Source of the DNA: Pseudohongiella sp. | Lineage (GTDB): Bacteria > Pseudomonadota > Gammaproteobacteria > Pseudomonadales > Pseudohongiellaceae | Assembly (NCBI GenBank): GCA_030696315.1 | Contig: JAUYSM010000109.1 | Location: 1-64,000, forward strand | Reading direction: 5' to 3' | DNA: 64,000 nucleotides | In this document: piece after piece, positions 44,840-53,979 of the stretch | Layout: each line of letters begins with the position of its first letter | How positions within the stretch are numbered: the stretch's first letter is position 1 | Position numbers and translations under genes: made by a program | Notes under the pieces: model-generated | The model's database searches: none | The model's input: the letters and a program-made list of their open reading frames with translations, nothing else | Told to the model about the DNA's origin: nothing

Positions 44840-45064
44840 TCAGTTGATTTTTCTAACGGAAACCAGCTTGTTGTCATCGTCAATATCAAGGCAAAAGCTG
44901 CCGTGGATTCCAGTATGCGTGACAAAGCGTTGCAGAATGGCAGATGGAAACTGAACTTTGCGTCCATCGCGGGCGGTACAGATCACTTGGCGCACGGCGC
45001 CTTGATAGTGGCGTTGGTACTGCTCCGGTGAAATATGCAGGTCAACAACAATAGATTTAGGCAT
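44840..45064 (-). CDS. DUF2835 small protein
   Basis: 74 residues. IVVDLHISPEQYQRHYQGAV, DGRKVQFPSAILQRFVTHTGIHG and FCLDIDDDNKLVSV match the DUF2835 family, which is mostly confined to gammaproteobacteria. Function unknown. On the same strand as yqaA, 40 bases downstream of it. Confidence 0.9.
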   Translation of the reverse strand: MPKSIVVDLHISPEQYQRHYQGAVRQVICTARDGRKVQFPSAILQRFVTHTGIHGSFCLDIDDDNKLVSVRKIN

Positions 45065-45104
45065 GGTTGTGATACTTTTCTAAAAACACAGGACGGTTTA
45101 AAAG

Positions 45105-45527
45105 TTACATCAGGCGACTTGCCAGGAAAATGAGTACAGCGTAGCGCAGACTTTTGCCGATCGCCACCAGCAGCAGGAACAGCCAGAATTGCACTCTGAG
45201 TGCGCCTGCGACAAAGGTAAGTGGGTCACCCACGACGGGTAACCACGCCAGCAACAGGCTCCAGACCCCATATCGATTAAATTGATCCTGTGCGCGACTG
45301 AGTTGCTCTGCTGATACCGGAAACCAGGGCTTGTCTCGAAATTTCACAATTTGACAACCAAGATACCAGTTAAGACAGGATCCCAGAGTATTGCCCACGG
45401 TTGCTGCCAACCAGAGCAGCCAAGGGGTGTAGCCTTGTTGGAACAGCGCCAATAGCAACACTTCGGATGATGCCGGAAACAGGGTCGCCGCAATAAATCC
45501 GGTCAATGCCAGGGATAAATACATCAC
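45105..45527 (-). CDS. yqaA: YqaA-family membrane protein (VTT/DedA-like)
   Basis: 140 residues with three to four membrane helices. AATLFPASSEVLLLALFQQGY and the glycine-rich loop WLPVVGDPLTFVAGALR are typical of YqaA, a short relative of the DedA/VTT family of lipid-handling membrane proteins. Probably affects membrane lipid or undecaprenyl transport by analogy with DedA members; not shown for YqaA. Confidence 0.9.
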   Translation of the reverse strand: MMYLSLALTGFIAATLFPASSEVLLLALFQQGYTPWLLWLAATVGNTLGSCLNWYLGCQIVKFRDKPWFPVSAEQLSRAQDQFNRYGVWSLLLAWLPVVGDPLTFVAGALRVQFWLFLLLVAIGKSLRYAVLIFLASRLM

Positions 45528-45546
45528 AAATGCAGGATCTCATAAC

Positions 45547-47625
45547 TCATGGAGCTAACTCAAACAAGGGCTGCTGAGCGCGTGCAACGCCCATCAACAC
45601 CGGTTTGAAGGCGGGTAACAAAAATCCATCCGCTATCAAGGTATCGGTCGCCGTCTCATATTGACGTAGATAGTCATCAAAATCCCGGTACAAACTTGCA
45701 ATGGAGGGACGCGGATCACCAGCCGCGTGTGCCGCCTGATCCGTGCGTGGCAAGGGCAAATAACCGCCGCTTAAAGTGGCCAGTTCGGTATCGGCTCCGG
45801 TAGCTGTCGCGCGCAGATTCCATGGCAGGAAAGTAGCCAGCGGTACCGAGGTCAGTGGGGGCAGAATGAGACCTGTTGCAAGATCATTATTGTCGCTGCC
45901 AGTTGCGGGAACCCGCGCGCCATATTTACGCTCGCTGCTGAAATCGCGCAGCGCAACAATGCCATGACTGAGAAAGGTTTCACCAAAATCGGCATGGATG
46001 ACCTGGTACATGGTGCGGGGATGTTGGATGCCGGGTATGGCTCGCCAGACCGCAGGATTGATCTCGCCACTGTCATTGCCGGCCTGGTTCAGATGCGAGC
46101 TCACCAGTGTGCCGTTGCTGATTTTTGGGTACACCGAGTCCGGCGGTGTTTTGCCTTCATTCACCCAGTCCAGCATGGCGGACAACAGTGATTCGGCAAT
46201 CGGGGTCCACAGATTGGGGTTGGCAGGCAGTTGCCCGGTGCTCGGCGCGCCAGCAACACCGTTACCCGCGCTGTGCGGGGAGCCGCCAATGGTGTAAAAA
46301 CGCACATTGTCCGGAATATCGGCATCACTGAGGCCCAAGGCATCGGTATGCGGCAGTGATCCGCCTCGCAGCCAATATTCATTACTGGTCTGGATGTGCA
46401 TCAGCCTGGGTTCAGTGCCGCTGGCACGCGCGTTTTTGAGAATGCCATCGCTGCGACCAGTAAAGGGGTCAATGCTGTCGCCATAGGTGAACGGAAAATA
46501 ATCATTCGGGAACAGATGGTTTTCGTGTTGGCCATTGGTACGTGTAGGCATGGCAAAACGCTGGTTGAACATACCAAAACCGGCTCCGGCAATCAGCGGG
46601 ACTACCCCGTCAAACACGTGTCGGCCGCGCAGGTCTTCATTAAAGCCCTGATACAGAAACTGTCGTAGCAGTCGACCACTTTGTGAATAGCCCCAGGCCA
46701 CAGTGGACGTAATCGGTCGCAATTTCAGGGCATTCATTTGCATCGCCAGTGCCGTTGGAGCCGGGTCATCCAAGGCGTAGCGCAGCGCTGAGACCACATC
46801 GCGAATACCCGCCAGTCCGGCGCCGCTGAGCACCGGATCTTGCGCTTCATAACTGAGTTCGTAGATATATCCGGCTTGTAAACCGCCCTGCAGGTTCAGG
46901 GTAATCAGCGGCTGATTACTGTCAGGCGCCGCCTGGATGTTGAGCGTAAACTGATCGCGTGCAATAGGCTGGCGATCAAAATCCTGACGCGCGCGTACGC
47001 TCAAAGTGGCATGTTCCGAACCGCTTGCGGTCGGCACATAGGCCAGATGGAAACTGCCGGCGATATTGAGGTCATTGCTGTTGCTGGACGGGATAATCTC
47101 GTAGCGCACCTGACCGCTGACAGGCGCCTCCTGATCGGAAACCACTGGTGCAAACAGGCGCAGTCGGTCCTCTGCCGGCGGAATTTCATTAATCCAGCCG
47201 GTGGCAATAAAGGTGTGTCCCTGCAATGCCAAGGGATGTGACAGGGACACTTCTGGTGGTAATCGGCTGCCACCACGATTGTTAACGTGATACAGCAGAC
47301 TGGTGCTGAGTGTTTCCCCGCGTGGTATCAGCAACTTGAAGTCGCTGGAAAATTCGATCAGGCCGTTGGTGTTCAGCGGCGCATAGTGGATATCCACTAT
47401 TTTCTGATTGCCCTGATGCTGCGGATCGAGCGTGAAATGCAACACCCCGGTAATTTTTTCATAGATCGCCGGGCTGCCCGGGTCGCTCAGCAAAACCCGG
47501 CTGCGAATCTCTATGCCGGACAGCTCTGCGTGCAGCGCGGTGCTGAACAGCTGCATAAACATCAGCATGACCATCAACAGCGGTCGGTGCAGTTTCAAGT
47601 GTGTCGAAAACCAGCGTGTCAACAT
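45547..47625 (-). CDS. Large secreted alpha/beta-hydrolase-domain protein
   Basis: 692 residues with a Sec signal peptide (cut near LHAELSG, about residue 32). The first third is beta-rich. The hydrolase core has the nucleophile elbow GYSQSG (in VAWGYSQSGRLLRQFLYQG) and the following HVFDGVVPLIAGAGFG typical of the Abhydrolase_10 type proteins. A likely esterase of unknown substrate. ATG at 47625 has AAGG nine bases upstream; an in-frame TTG at 47631 is too close to it. Downstream neighbour of a D-2-hydroxyacid dehydrogenase and a sulfatase on the same strand. Confidence 0.87.
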   Translation of the reverse strand: MLTRWFSTHLKLHRPLLMVMLMFMQLFSTALHAELSGIEIRSRVLLSDPGSPAIYEKITGVLHFTLDPQHQGNQKIVDIHYAPLNTNGLIEFSSDFKLLIPRGETLSTSLLYHVNNRGGSRLPPEVSLSHPLALQGHTFIATGWINEIPPAEDRLRLFAPVVSDQEAPVSGQVRYEIIPSSNSNDLNIAGSFHLAYVPTASGSEHATLSVRARQDFDRQPIARDQFTLNIQAAPDSNQPLITLNLQGGLQAGYIYELSYEAQDPVLSGAGLAGIRDVVSALRYALDDPAPTALAMQMNALKLRPITSTVAWGYSQSGRLLRQFLYQGFNEDLRGRHVFDGVVPLIAGAGFGMFNQRFAMPTRTNGQHENHLFPNDYFPFTYGDSIDPFTGRSDGILKNARASGTEPRLMHIQTSNEYWLRGGSLPHTDALGLSDADIPDNVRFYTIGGSPHSAGNGVAGAPSTGQLPANPNLWTPIAESLLSAMLDWVNEGKTPPDSVYPKISNGTLVSSHLNQAGNDSGEINPAVWRAIPGIQHPRTMYQVIHADFGETFLSHGIVALRDFSSERKYGARVPATGSDNNDLATGLILPPLTSVPLATFLPWNLRATATGADTELATLSGGYLPLPRTDQAAHAAGDPRPSIASLYRDFDDYLRQYETATDTLIADGFLLPAFKPVLMGVARAQQPLFELAP

Positions 47626-47631
47626 AGACAA

Positions 47632-48576
47632 TTACCTTTTGAGTTCACGCAGAAACTGTTGGATGTTATCGGCCGTTTTATCCAGTAAGGCCTGACGGGC
47701 CTCCGGTGTTATCCACGCGTTATGAGGCGTCACAATCAGATTCAGCGGGTGATGTAATGCATCAAGCAGCGCATGCCCGTCACGCGGCGGTTCCTGCGGC
47801 AATACATCCACACCATAGCCGCCCAGAATCCCGCTGTTAAGCGCATCCAATGCAGCCTGGTCATCGACCAAGCCACCGCGGGCGCAGTTTATCAGCAGAC
47901 AACCGGGTTTGATTTGTGAGAGCAAGCTGCGGCTGATCAGACCCTTGGTATGTTCGTTCAACGGACAGTGCAGGCTAATCACGTCTGCAGTTGGCGCCAG
48001 GTCGCTCAAGGCTGGGCGAGTGTCGTGCTGCGCGTTGCCTGGCCGGGCGCTGACGCTGACCCGCATACCAAACGCCTGCGCAAGCTGTGTTACCCGAGTA
48101 CCGAGTTCACCACTGCCAACAATCACCAGATGTTTGCCTTCAAGCTGCACTGTGCTGTGTTGTTGCAGACAGAAATCCGGGCTGCGCTGCCACTGCCCCT
48201 GCCGCACGGCGTCCTGATAGAGCGGTAATCGGTTTGCCAACGCCAGCATCAGCATCATCGTATGTTGAGCCACGCTGGCCGTGCCATAGGCTACGACATT
48301 CTTGACGCGTATGCCCAGTTGTTCGGCAGTGTTTAAATCCACATTGTTCATGCCGGTAGCGACCACGCAGATCAGTTTCAGTGACGGTAGTGCGCGCAGT
48401 GTGGCGGCGTCCAGTGTCACTTTGTTGCTGATGGCGATGTCAGCGCCGGCCAGTCTTGCCAGGCACTCAGCAGTGTGTGTCTGATCAAAAAGTACCAGGT
48501 CAGCGACGCTGTTTCTGATCGCAGTAAAGTCAACGCCAGCGCCCATGCTGGCGGTATCCAGAAATACTGCCTTCAT
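47632..48576 (-). CDS. D-2-hydroxyacid dehydrogenase
   Basis: 314 residues, NAD(P)-dependent. The Rossmann motif is GSGELG in HLVIVGSGELGTRVTQ; NCARGGLVDDQAAL holds the substrate arginine and the C-terminal TPHNAW the catalytic histidine, with a glutamate in DVLPQEPP. Resembles hydroxypyruvate/glycerate dehydrogenases. Start overlaps the sulfatase stop by 4 bases, so the sulfatase, this enzyme and the hydrolase seem to form an operon. Confidence 0.92.
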   Translation of the reverse strand: MKAVFLDTASMGAGVDFTAIRNSVADLVLFDQTHTAECLARLAGADIAISNKVTLDAATLRALPSLKLICVVATGMNNVDLNTAEQLGIRVKNVVAYGTASVAQHTMMLMLALANRLPLYQDAVRQGQWQRSPDFCLQQHSTVQLEGKHLVIVGSGELGTRVTQLAQAFGMRVSVSARPGNAQHDTRPALSDLAPTADVISLHCPLNEHTKGLISRSLLSQIKPGCLLINCARGGLVDDQAALDALNSGILGGYGVDVLPQEPPRDGHALLDALHHPLNLIVTPHNAWITPEARQALLDKTADNIQQFLRELKR

Positions 48577-49931
48577 AAGGCGCGGGCAGCTGGTCGGTTC
48601 CAGGCGGCTTCCAGCACGGTGCTGTTGAGATTCTGTTTGGCTTGCTCCAGATACTGATGCAGACGCGTCATCACATCCGGGTTTTCACGTGCGAAACTGT
48701 AGGTTTCTGACGGGTCCAGTGCCAGATCAAACAACAGCCCCTCTGTGCCAAACTGCGATGCCTCATGATCAAAACGTGTGATGGCACTCAAGTAGTTTGA
48801 CTCCAGTACCAGTTTCCATTGACCGCTGCGGACACCGGCGATGCGGTCATTCTGGAACAGGAACAGCGCTTCGTGTGGTGAAGCTGCTCCGTCGCGTATC
48901 ACCGGCATGATGTCTTTGCCGTCAATGACCCTGTCAGTTGGCAGTTCACCACCCGCCAACGCCAATAATGTGGGGAACAGATCAATATTCATGACCGGCT
49001 CATCACTGGATTGTCCGGCCGGTATTATCGAAGGCCAGCGCGCAATAAAGGGCACGCGTGCGCCGCCATCCCAGGACACGCCTTTGCGGTCGCGCAGGTG
49101 GCCGGCGCTGCCTTCCATCCACGGGCCGTTGTCGGAGGTGAAGATCACCAGGGTATTATCGTCCAGCCCCAGACGGTCGAGTGTTGCCAGAATTTCACCG
49201 GTGCTCCAGTCAATCTCCTCTACGACATCGCCATAGAGTCCCGCATCAGACTGGCCTTCAAACTGATCCGATACATACAGTGGTGCATGGGGAAATGTAT
49301 GGGGGACATACAGGAAAAACGGCTGGTCTTTGTTCTGTTCAATGAATCGCACGGCCTCGGCTGTGTAGCGCTCTGTCAATGTGGACTGATCCACCGGGTC
49401 TTCAATGACCTGTTCGCCGCGATACAGTTCCAGCGGGTGCATATCGTTGCTATGCAGTAAGCCATAAAATTCGTCAAAACCATTGTGAATTGGCGAGCGT
49501 TCAGGCTGGTGGCCAAGGTGCCATTTGCCAATCATGGCAGTGCGATATCCTTCGGCCTGCAGCGCTTCACCAATGGTGATTTCGTCGGGTGACAAGCCGA
49601 TATTGTTGGTAGGTCTGGCGACATCCATCACCAGATCCAGCCGGATGGGATACCGGCCGGTCAACAAGCCGCCCCGCGACGGTGTGCAGGTGTTGGCACT
49701 GGCATAAAAACTGTCCAGTCGCATGCCTTCGGAGGCCATACGATCCAGATGCGGAGTTTTGATCAGGGTGGCACCGTAGATGCCCAAATCCCCATAACCA
49801 AGATCATCTGCCATGATCACCACGATGTTGGGTTTGCCCGGCGCAGGCGTTTGAGCCTGCGCAGATTGAAAACTGGCTGCAGCGTTCAACACAAGGGGGA
49901 TCAGCAGAAGGGTAGTCAGCAGAAGCTTCAC
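48573..49931 (-). CDS. Secreted sulfatase
   Basis: About 452 residues, arylsulfatase family. Signal peptide cut near SAQA. The formylglycine site is the cysteine in CTPSRGG (about residue 82), a C-x-P-x-R motif matured by the anaerobic-type or FGE enzyme. Metal ligands are in IVVIMADDLGYGD and IFTSDNGPWMEG. Removes sulfate from sulfated sugars or aryl sulfates. I took GTG at 49931 with GGAG upstream, since the frame to 49982 crosses the promoter. First gene of the operon with the hydroxyacid dehydrogenase and hydrolase; divergent from the sugar cluster. Confidence 0.93.
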   Translation of the reverse strand: MKLLLTTLLLIPLVLNAAASFQSAQAQTPAPGKPNIVVIMADDLGYGDLGIYGATLIKTPHLDRMASEGMRLDSFYASANTCTPSRGGLLTGRYPIRLDLVMDVARPTNNIGLSPDEITIGEALQAEGYRTAMIGKWHLGHQPERSPIHNGFDEFYGLLHSNDMHPLELYRGEQVIEDPVDQSTLTERYTAEAVRFIEQNKDQPFFLYVPHTFPHAPLYVSDQFEGQSDAGLYGDVVEEIDWSTGEILATLDRLGLDDNTLVIFTSDNGPWMEGSAGHLRDRKGVSWDGGARVPFIARWPSIIPAGQSSDEPVMNIDLFPTLLALAGGELPTDRVIDGKDIMPVIRDGAASPHEALFLFQNDRIAGVRSGQWKLVLESNYLSAITRFDHEASQFGTEGLLFDLALDPSETYSFARENPDVMTRLHQYLEQAKQNLNSTVLEAAWNRPAARAL

Positions 49932-50046
49932 GGGGGTGCTCCGATCGTTGGAATTGTGGTCTAACAATATCACAAACAACATAGACGAACAGGGGCGAGG
50001 AGTTTATGCTCGAACGCATTCATAAAAAAATAACAAGCAGGGTTTT

Positions 50047-51732
50047 ATGGAAAACAACGAGTACGACGCGATAGTTGTAGGCTCAGGCATCAGTGGTGGC
50101 TGGGCTGCCAAAGAGTTGACCGAAAAGGGCTTGAAAGTGCTGATGCTGGAACGTGGCCGCAGCCTTGAGCATGTCAAAGACTACGTCAACGAGAACAAAG
50201 AAATCTGGGAGTTTCCGCATCGCGACCGGCCAACCCGCGAGATGCTGGCCAATTACCCGGTGCTGCGGCGTGACTACCCGCTTAATGAATCTACCTTCGG
50301 CTCGTGGACAGACGAAAACGAATCCCCCTACGAAGAAATCCGTCGGTTTGACTGGTACCGCTCCTATCAGGTCGGCGGTCGTTCCTTGTTATGGGGGCGC
50401 CAGAGTTATCGCTGGAACCGCATGGATTTTGAGGCCAATGCCCGTGAAGGCATCGCCATCGATTGGCCCATCCGATACGAAGATCTGGAATCCTGGTATC
50501 ACTACGTAGAAGGTTTTGCCGGTATCAGCGGTTCCATGGAAGGTCTGGATGTATTGCCCGATGGCAATTTTCTGCCGCCAATGGACCTGAACATTGTTGA
50601 AAAAGATGTGGCGGCGCGCATCAAGGCGCATTACAACGGTCATCGCCATTTGTTTATCGGCCGTACGGCCAACCTGACGGAGTCCCGTCCCGAGCAAAAC
50701 AGAGTGCAGTGCCAGTATCGCAATCGTTGCTGGCGCGGTTGCTCCTTTGGGGCATTTTTCAGTACACAATCAGCTACCTTGCCGCCTGCGATGGCCACAG
50801 GCAATTTGACGCTGCGTCCCTGGTCCATCGTCACGCGCGTGTTGTATGACAAGGACACACAACGCGCCACTGGCGTGGAAGTGGTCGACGCCGAAACCAA
50901 CGAGGTCATCGAGTACAAGGCACGCATTATTTTCCTGAATGCCTCCACCTTTAACACCACCTGGATTCTGATGAATTCCGCCACCGATGTGTGGCCGGAT
51001 GGTCTGGGCAGCAGCAGTGGTGAGCTCGGCCACAATGTGATGGATCACCATTTCCGGCTGGGTGCGCAGGGCCGTGTGGAAGGTTATGAAGATAAGTACA
51101 CCTACGGTCGCCGGCCTAATGGATTTTATGTGCCACGTTTCCGCAACCTGGGTGATGAAAAACGCGATTATCTGCGTGGGTTTGGTTACCAGGGGTCGGC
51201 CAGTCGTACCGGTTGGTCACGCAATATTGCTGAGATGAATGTGGGTGCTGATCTCAAACACACCTTGACGGAGCCGGGGCACTGGACCATAGGCATGACT
51301 GCGTTTGGTGAAATGCTGCCGTATCACGAAAACCGTATTTTTCTGAACCGTAACAAAACCGATAAATGGGGATTGCCCATTCTGGCGTTTGATGTCGCGA
51401 TGCGAGAAAACGAATACGCGATGCGCCGCGACATGGTGGCTGATGCGGAAGAAATGCTGGAAGCGGCCGGTGTCAAAGATGTGCAAGGCCGCGATGTGGG
51501 TTATGCCCCCGGCATGGGCATTCACGAAATGGGCACCGCGCGCATGGGGCGTGACCCGCGCACATCGGTGTTAAACGCACATAACCAGGTGTGGGATGCG
51601 CTCAATGTGTTTGTAACCGACGGCGCCTGTATGACCTCGGCGTCCTGTGTCAATCCGTCACTGACCTACATGGCTTTGACCGCGCGCGCCGCCGATTTTG
51701 CGGTGCAGGAACTCAAGCGAGGAAACCTGTAA
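50047..51732 (+). CDS. GMC-family FAD dehydrogenase, catalytic subunit (glycoside 3-dehydrogenase type)
   Basis: 561 residues. FAD motif IVVGSGISGGWAAKELTEKG at 9-28; GMC signature GGRSLLWGRQSYRW; C-terminal active site with histidine in GIHEMGTARMG and asparagine in SCVNPSLTYMAL. It has no signal peptide of its own. Three cysteines, C222, C228 and C232 (QCQYRNRCWRGCSFG), lie where the related FAD glucose dehydrogenases bind a 3Fe-4S cluster. With the Tat-signal small subunit coded 2 bases later, it should be exported as a complex and oxidise sugars or glycosides, with an unknown electron acceptor (no cytochrome gene adjoins). Confidence 0.9.
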   Translation: MENNEYDAIVVGSGISGGWAAKELTEKGLKVLMLERGRSLEHVKDYVNENKEIWEFPHRDRPTREMLANYPVLRRDYPLNESTFGSWTDENESPYEEIRRFDWYRSYQVGGRSLLWGRQSYRWNRMDFEANAREGIAIDWPIRYEDLESWYHYVEGFAGISGSMEGLDVLPDGNFLPPMDLNIVEKDVAARIKAHYNGHRHLFIGRTANLTESRPEQNRVQCQYRNRCWRGCSFGAFFSTQSATLPPAMATGNLTLRPWSIVTRVLYDKDTQRATGVEVVDAETNEVIEYKARIIFLNASTFNTTWILMNSATDVWPDGLGSSSGELGHNVMDHHFRLGAQGRVEGYEDKYTYGRRPNGFYVPRFRNLGDEKRDYLRGFGYQGSASRTGWSRNIAEMNVGADLKHTLTEPGHWTIGMTAFGEMLPYHENRIFLNRNKTDKWGLPILAFDVAMRENEYAMRRDMVADAEEMLEAAGVKDVQGRDVGYAPGMGIHEMGTARMGRDPRTSVLNAHNQVWDALNVFVTDGACMTSASCVNPSLTYMALTARAADFAVQELKRGNL

Positions 51733-51734
51733 TC

Positions 51735-52295
51735 ATGAACAGACGTGAACTTTTGCAGATGATTGCCTCAGTAACCGGTTACGCCATGATTGGCAGCCCC
51801 TTATTGATGAGTGCTTGCACCAGTGCCAATCCGGCGCGCGGCATGGTGTTGACAGCCGATGACCAGACCTTGCTGGCGGAAATTGCTGACACCATTTTCC
51901 CGCGCACAGATACTCCTGGTGCCAAGGATGTTGGCGTACCGGAGTTGATAGTGAGATTGGTGAACAACACCTACGAAGATCTTGATCAGCAGCAGTTTCA
52001 CCAAGGGCTTGCTGCGATTCGCAGCGACACGCTGGCACGCTACGGGCAATCGTTTGAAAACCTGCCAGCGGGGCAGCGCGCTGAGTTTCTCAACGCACTC
52101 AACCAGAGCGCGCTTGTCTACCGTCGCCCTCTAGGCGTGTCAGCACACTATTTTATTATGATGAAACAGCTCACCATCTTTAGCTATTTTACGTCTGAGC
52201 AGGTGCAAACCTCTGTGTTGAGACTGGTACCGGTGCCGGGACGTTTTGATGGCGACTACCCGTATGTAAAAGGCGAGACGGCCTGGTCAATCTAA
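51735..52295 (+). CDS. Gluconate 2-dehydrogenase subunit 3-family small subunit
   Basis: 186 residues. The N-terminus has a double arginine (MNRRELLQMIASVTGYAMIG) and then LMSAC, so it looks like a Tat signal with a possible lipobox. LTADDQTLLAEIADTIFPRTDTPGAKDVGVPELI is the family core. In known GMC dehydrogenases this subunit carries the signalless catalytic chain across the membrane and anchors it. Starts 2 bases after the catalytic subunit. Confidence 0.93.
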   Translation: MNRRELLQMIASVTGYAMIGSPLLMSACTSANPARGMVLTADDQTLLAEIADTIFPRTDTPGAKDVGVPELIVRLVNNTYEDLDQQQFHQGLAAIRSDTLARYGQSFENLPAGQRAEFLNALNQSALVYRRPLGVSAHYFIMMKQLTIFSYFTSEQVQTSVLRLVPVPGRFDGDYPYVKGETAWSI

Positions 52296-52317
52296 AGACA
52301 GTTTCTGAGGACTATCC

Positions 52318-53175
52318 ATGAACAGAAGACATTTTTTACGCTCCGCCGGACTGTTGGCAGGTGCCAGTCAGCTTGCCGGTTTCAGTGCACTGGCACGCGC
52401 AGCCGAGGCCAGTAACCCGTTTGGAATTCAGTTATACACCTTGCGTGCGGATCTACCTGCCGGCCCTGATGCTGTGATCAGTCAGTTGGCGCAATTTGGC
52501 TACAAACAGATCGAAAGTTATGAAGGTCCGATGGGGATGTTCTGGGGAAAATCGCCAGCTGAGTTTGGACGTTTTATCACCGGATTGGGTATGGATCTGG
52601 TGGCCAGCCACTGCAGCATTGAAGAGAATTTTGAACAGAAAGCAGCCCAGGCGGCCGAAGCGGGTATGGAGTATTTGATCTGCCCCATGATCGGGCCGCA
52701 GGAATCCTTGGACGCCTACAAACGTTTTGCTGACCGGTTTAATCGGTGTGGTGAAATCTGTCGTGACGTCGGCCTGAAGTTTGGTTATCACAACCACCAT
52801 TATTCGTTTTTCGAGATGGACGGTCAGATTCCCCACGATGTCATGATGCAGAACACCGATCCTGCGCTGGTGGAATACGAGATGGATATTTTCTGGTTGG
52901 TGGCGGCGGGGCAGGATCCAGTGGCGTGGCTGCGCAAATACCCGGGGCGTTTTACCTTCGCGCATGTGAAAGACAGACTGCCTGATCAGCCTTCCAATTC
53001 GTTTACCGCGTCAACAACGCTGGGGCGTGGGTTTATTGATTACGCAAGCATACTGCCCATCGCCAAGTCGCTGGGCATGAAATATTTTATGGTTGAGCAG
53101 GAAGCGTTTGAGGGCACCACGCCGCTGGACAGCAGCCGTGACAATGCAGTGTATATGCGCAATTTAAATGTTTGA
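52318..53175 (+). CDS. Secreted sugar phosphate isomerase/epimerase-like TIM barrel (1)
   Basis: 285 residues, xylose-isomerase-like TIM barrel. Tat-type signal MNRRHFLRSAGLLAGAS precedes the barrel. Metal-site residues are recognisable in GYHNHHYSF (about residue 160), LVEYEMDIFW and FAHVKDR. Since it is exported it acts on free sugars or keto-glycosides in the periplasm, not on phosphates. Same operon as the GMC pair, and ended by a terminator at 53205-53233. Confidence 0.9.
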   Translation: MNRRHFLRSAGLLAGASQLAGFSALARAAEASNPFGIQLYTLRADLPAGPDAVISQLAQFGYKQIESYEGPMGMFWGKSPAEFGRFITGLGMDLVASHCSIEENFEQKAAQAAEAGMEYLICPMIGPQESLDAYKRFADRFNRCGEICRDVGLKFGYHNHHYSFFEMDGQIPHDVMMQNTDPALVEYEMDIFWLVAAGQDPVAWLRKYPGRFTFAHVKDRLPDQPSNSFTASTTLGRGFIDYASILPIAKSLGMKYFMVEQEAFEGTTPLDSSRDNAVYMRNLNV

Positions 53176-53204
53176 TCTGATGTGTTGATCGGTCTCAGGC
53201 ATCT

Positions 53205-53233
53205 ATCCGGGAGTCTCACAACTCCCGGATTTT
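53205..53233 (+). terminator. Rho-independent terminator of the GMC operon
   Basis: ATCCGGGAGT (53205-53214) pairs with ACTCCCGGAT (53221-53230), a perfect 10-bp stem with a 6-base loop, then TTT and a T-rich stretch. It overlaps the stop of the convergent DUF1080 gene. Confidence 0.8.
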
Positions 53234-53956
53234 GATGTTGCGGAATCTCACCACGTCGCCATGATCCTGCAGGCCAATATGGCCTTGCTGCATAGCACCA
53301 AATTCGTTGTGATCTTTGAATTTGCTGTTGCGCAACATCTCAAACCATTGCACAGTCCAGCGTTCATAACGCAGCACCATTTCACCGTTCAGCCAGTGTT
53401 CAACCACTGGGCCTTGGGAGACAATGCGCGCCTGATTCCACTCGCCAAAGGGTTTTGCCGTTTTGGGATTGATGGGGATCAGATCGTACAGAGTGCCGGC
53501 CTGGCGATTGCCATTTACACCTAAAAAGCTATCCGGATGATTGGCATCATCCAGCACTTGCATTTCTAGCGCTGACCAATAAATCATCTGCGTGGGCTGT
53601 TCCAGTGCGTGATAGAAAATGCCACTGTTGCTGCCACGGTCAACCATCCATTCCAGTTGCAGATCAAAATCGCGGAAGATGCGCTTGGTGATGATGTCGC
53701 CGACCGGGCGTCTGTCTTCGCGCGGGCGAAACACCAGCGCGTCGTCTTCAATCACCCAGCCTTGCGCCGGGAACGTGTCGCTATTGTATTGTCGCCACTC
53801 TTCAGTCGAGCTGCCGTCAAATAATGTGATCCAGTCCCCTGCGTCGGCACTGCCAGCAGAGCGCCCATTCTGTCGTGATTCGGCCGCCAGCAAAAACAGC
53901 ACAGCGCTGCTCAGCAATGCGGTTATCAATGACACCATCAGCAGTCTTTTGATCAT
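53216..53956 (-). CDS. DUF1080 (3-keto-disaccharide hydrolase-type) secreted protein
   Basis: 246 residues with an N-terminal signal or anchor helix (LMVSLITALLSSAVLFLL). The concanavalin-like fold is shown by WITLFDGSSTEEWRQYN at the start, FDLQLEWMVDRGSNSGIFYHA, WSALEMQVLDDANH and the closing VRFRNIKIREL. Some DUF1080 proteins are now known to cleave 3-keto-glycosides, the product of a GMC or Gfo/Idh 3-dehydrogenase, which fits the neighbours here. Same strand and likely operon as the next two genes. Confidence 0.9.
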   Translation of the reverse strand: MIKRLLMVSLITALLSSAVLFLLAAESRQNGRSAGSADAGDWITLFDGSSTEEWRQYNSDTFPAQGWVIEDDALVFRPREDRRPVGDIITKRIFRDFDLQLEWMVDRGSNSGIFYHALEQPTQMIYWSALEMQVLDDANHPDSFLGVNGNRQAGTLYDLIPINPKTAKPFGEWNQARIVSQGPVVEHWLNGEMVLRYERWTVQWFEMLRNSKFKDHNEFGAMQQGHIGLQDHGDVVRFRNIKIREL

Positions 53957-53979
53957 AAGAAAACCCGGCGCGGTGCGCG

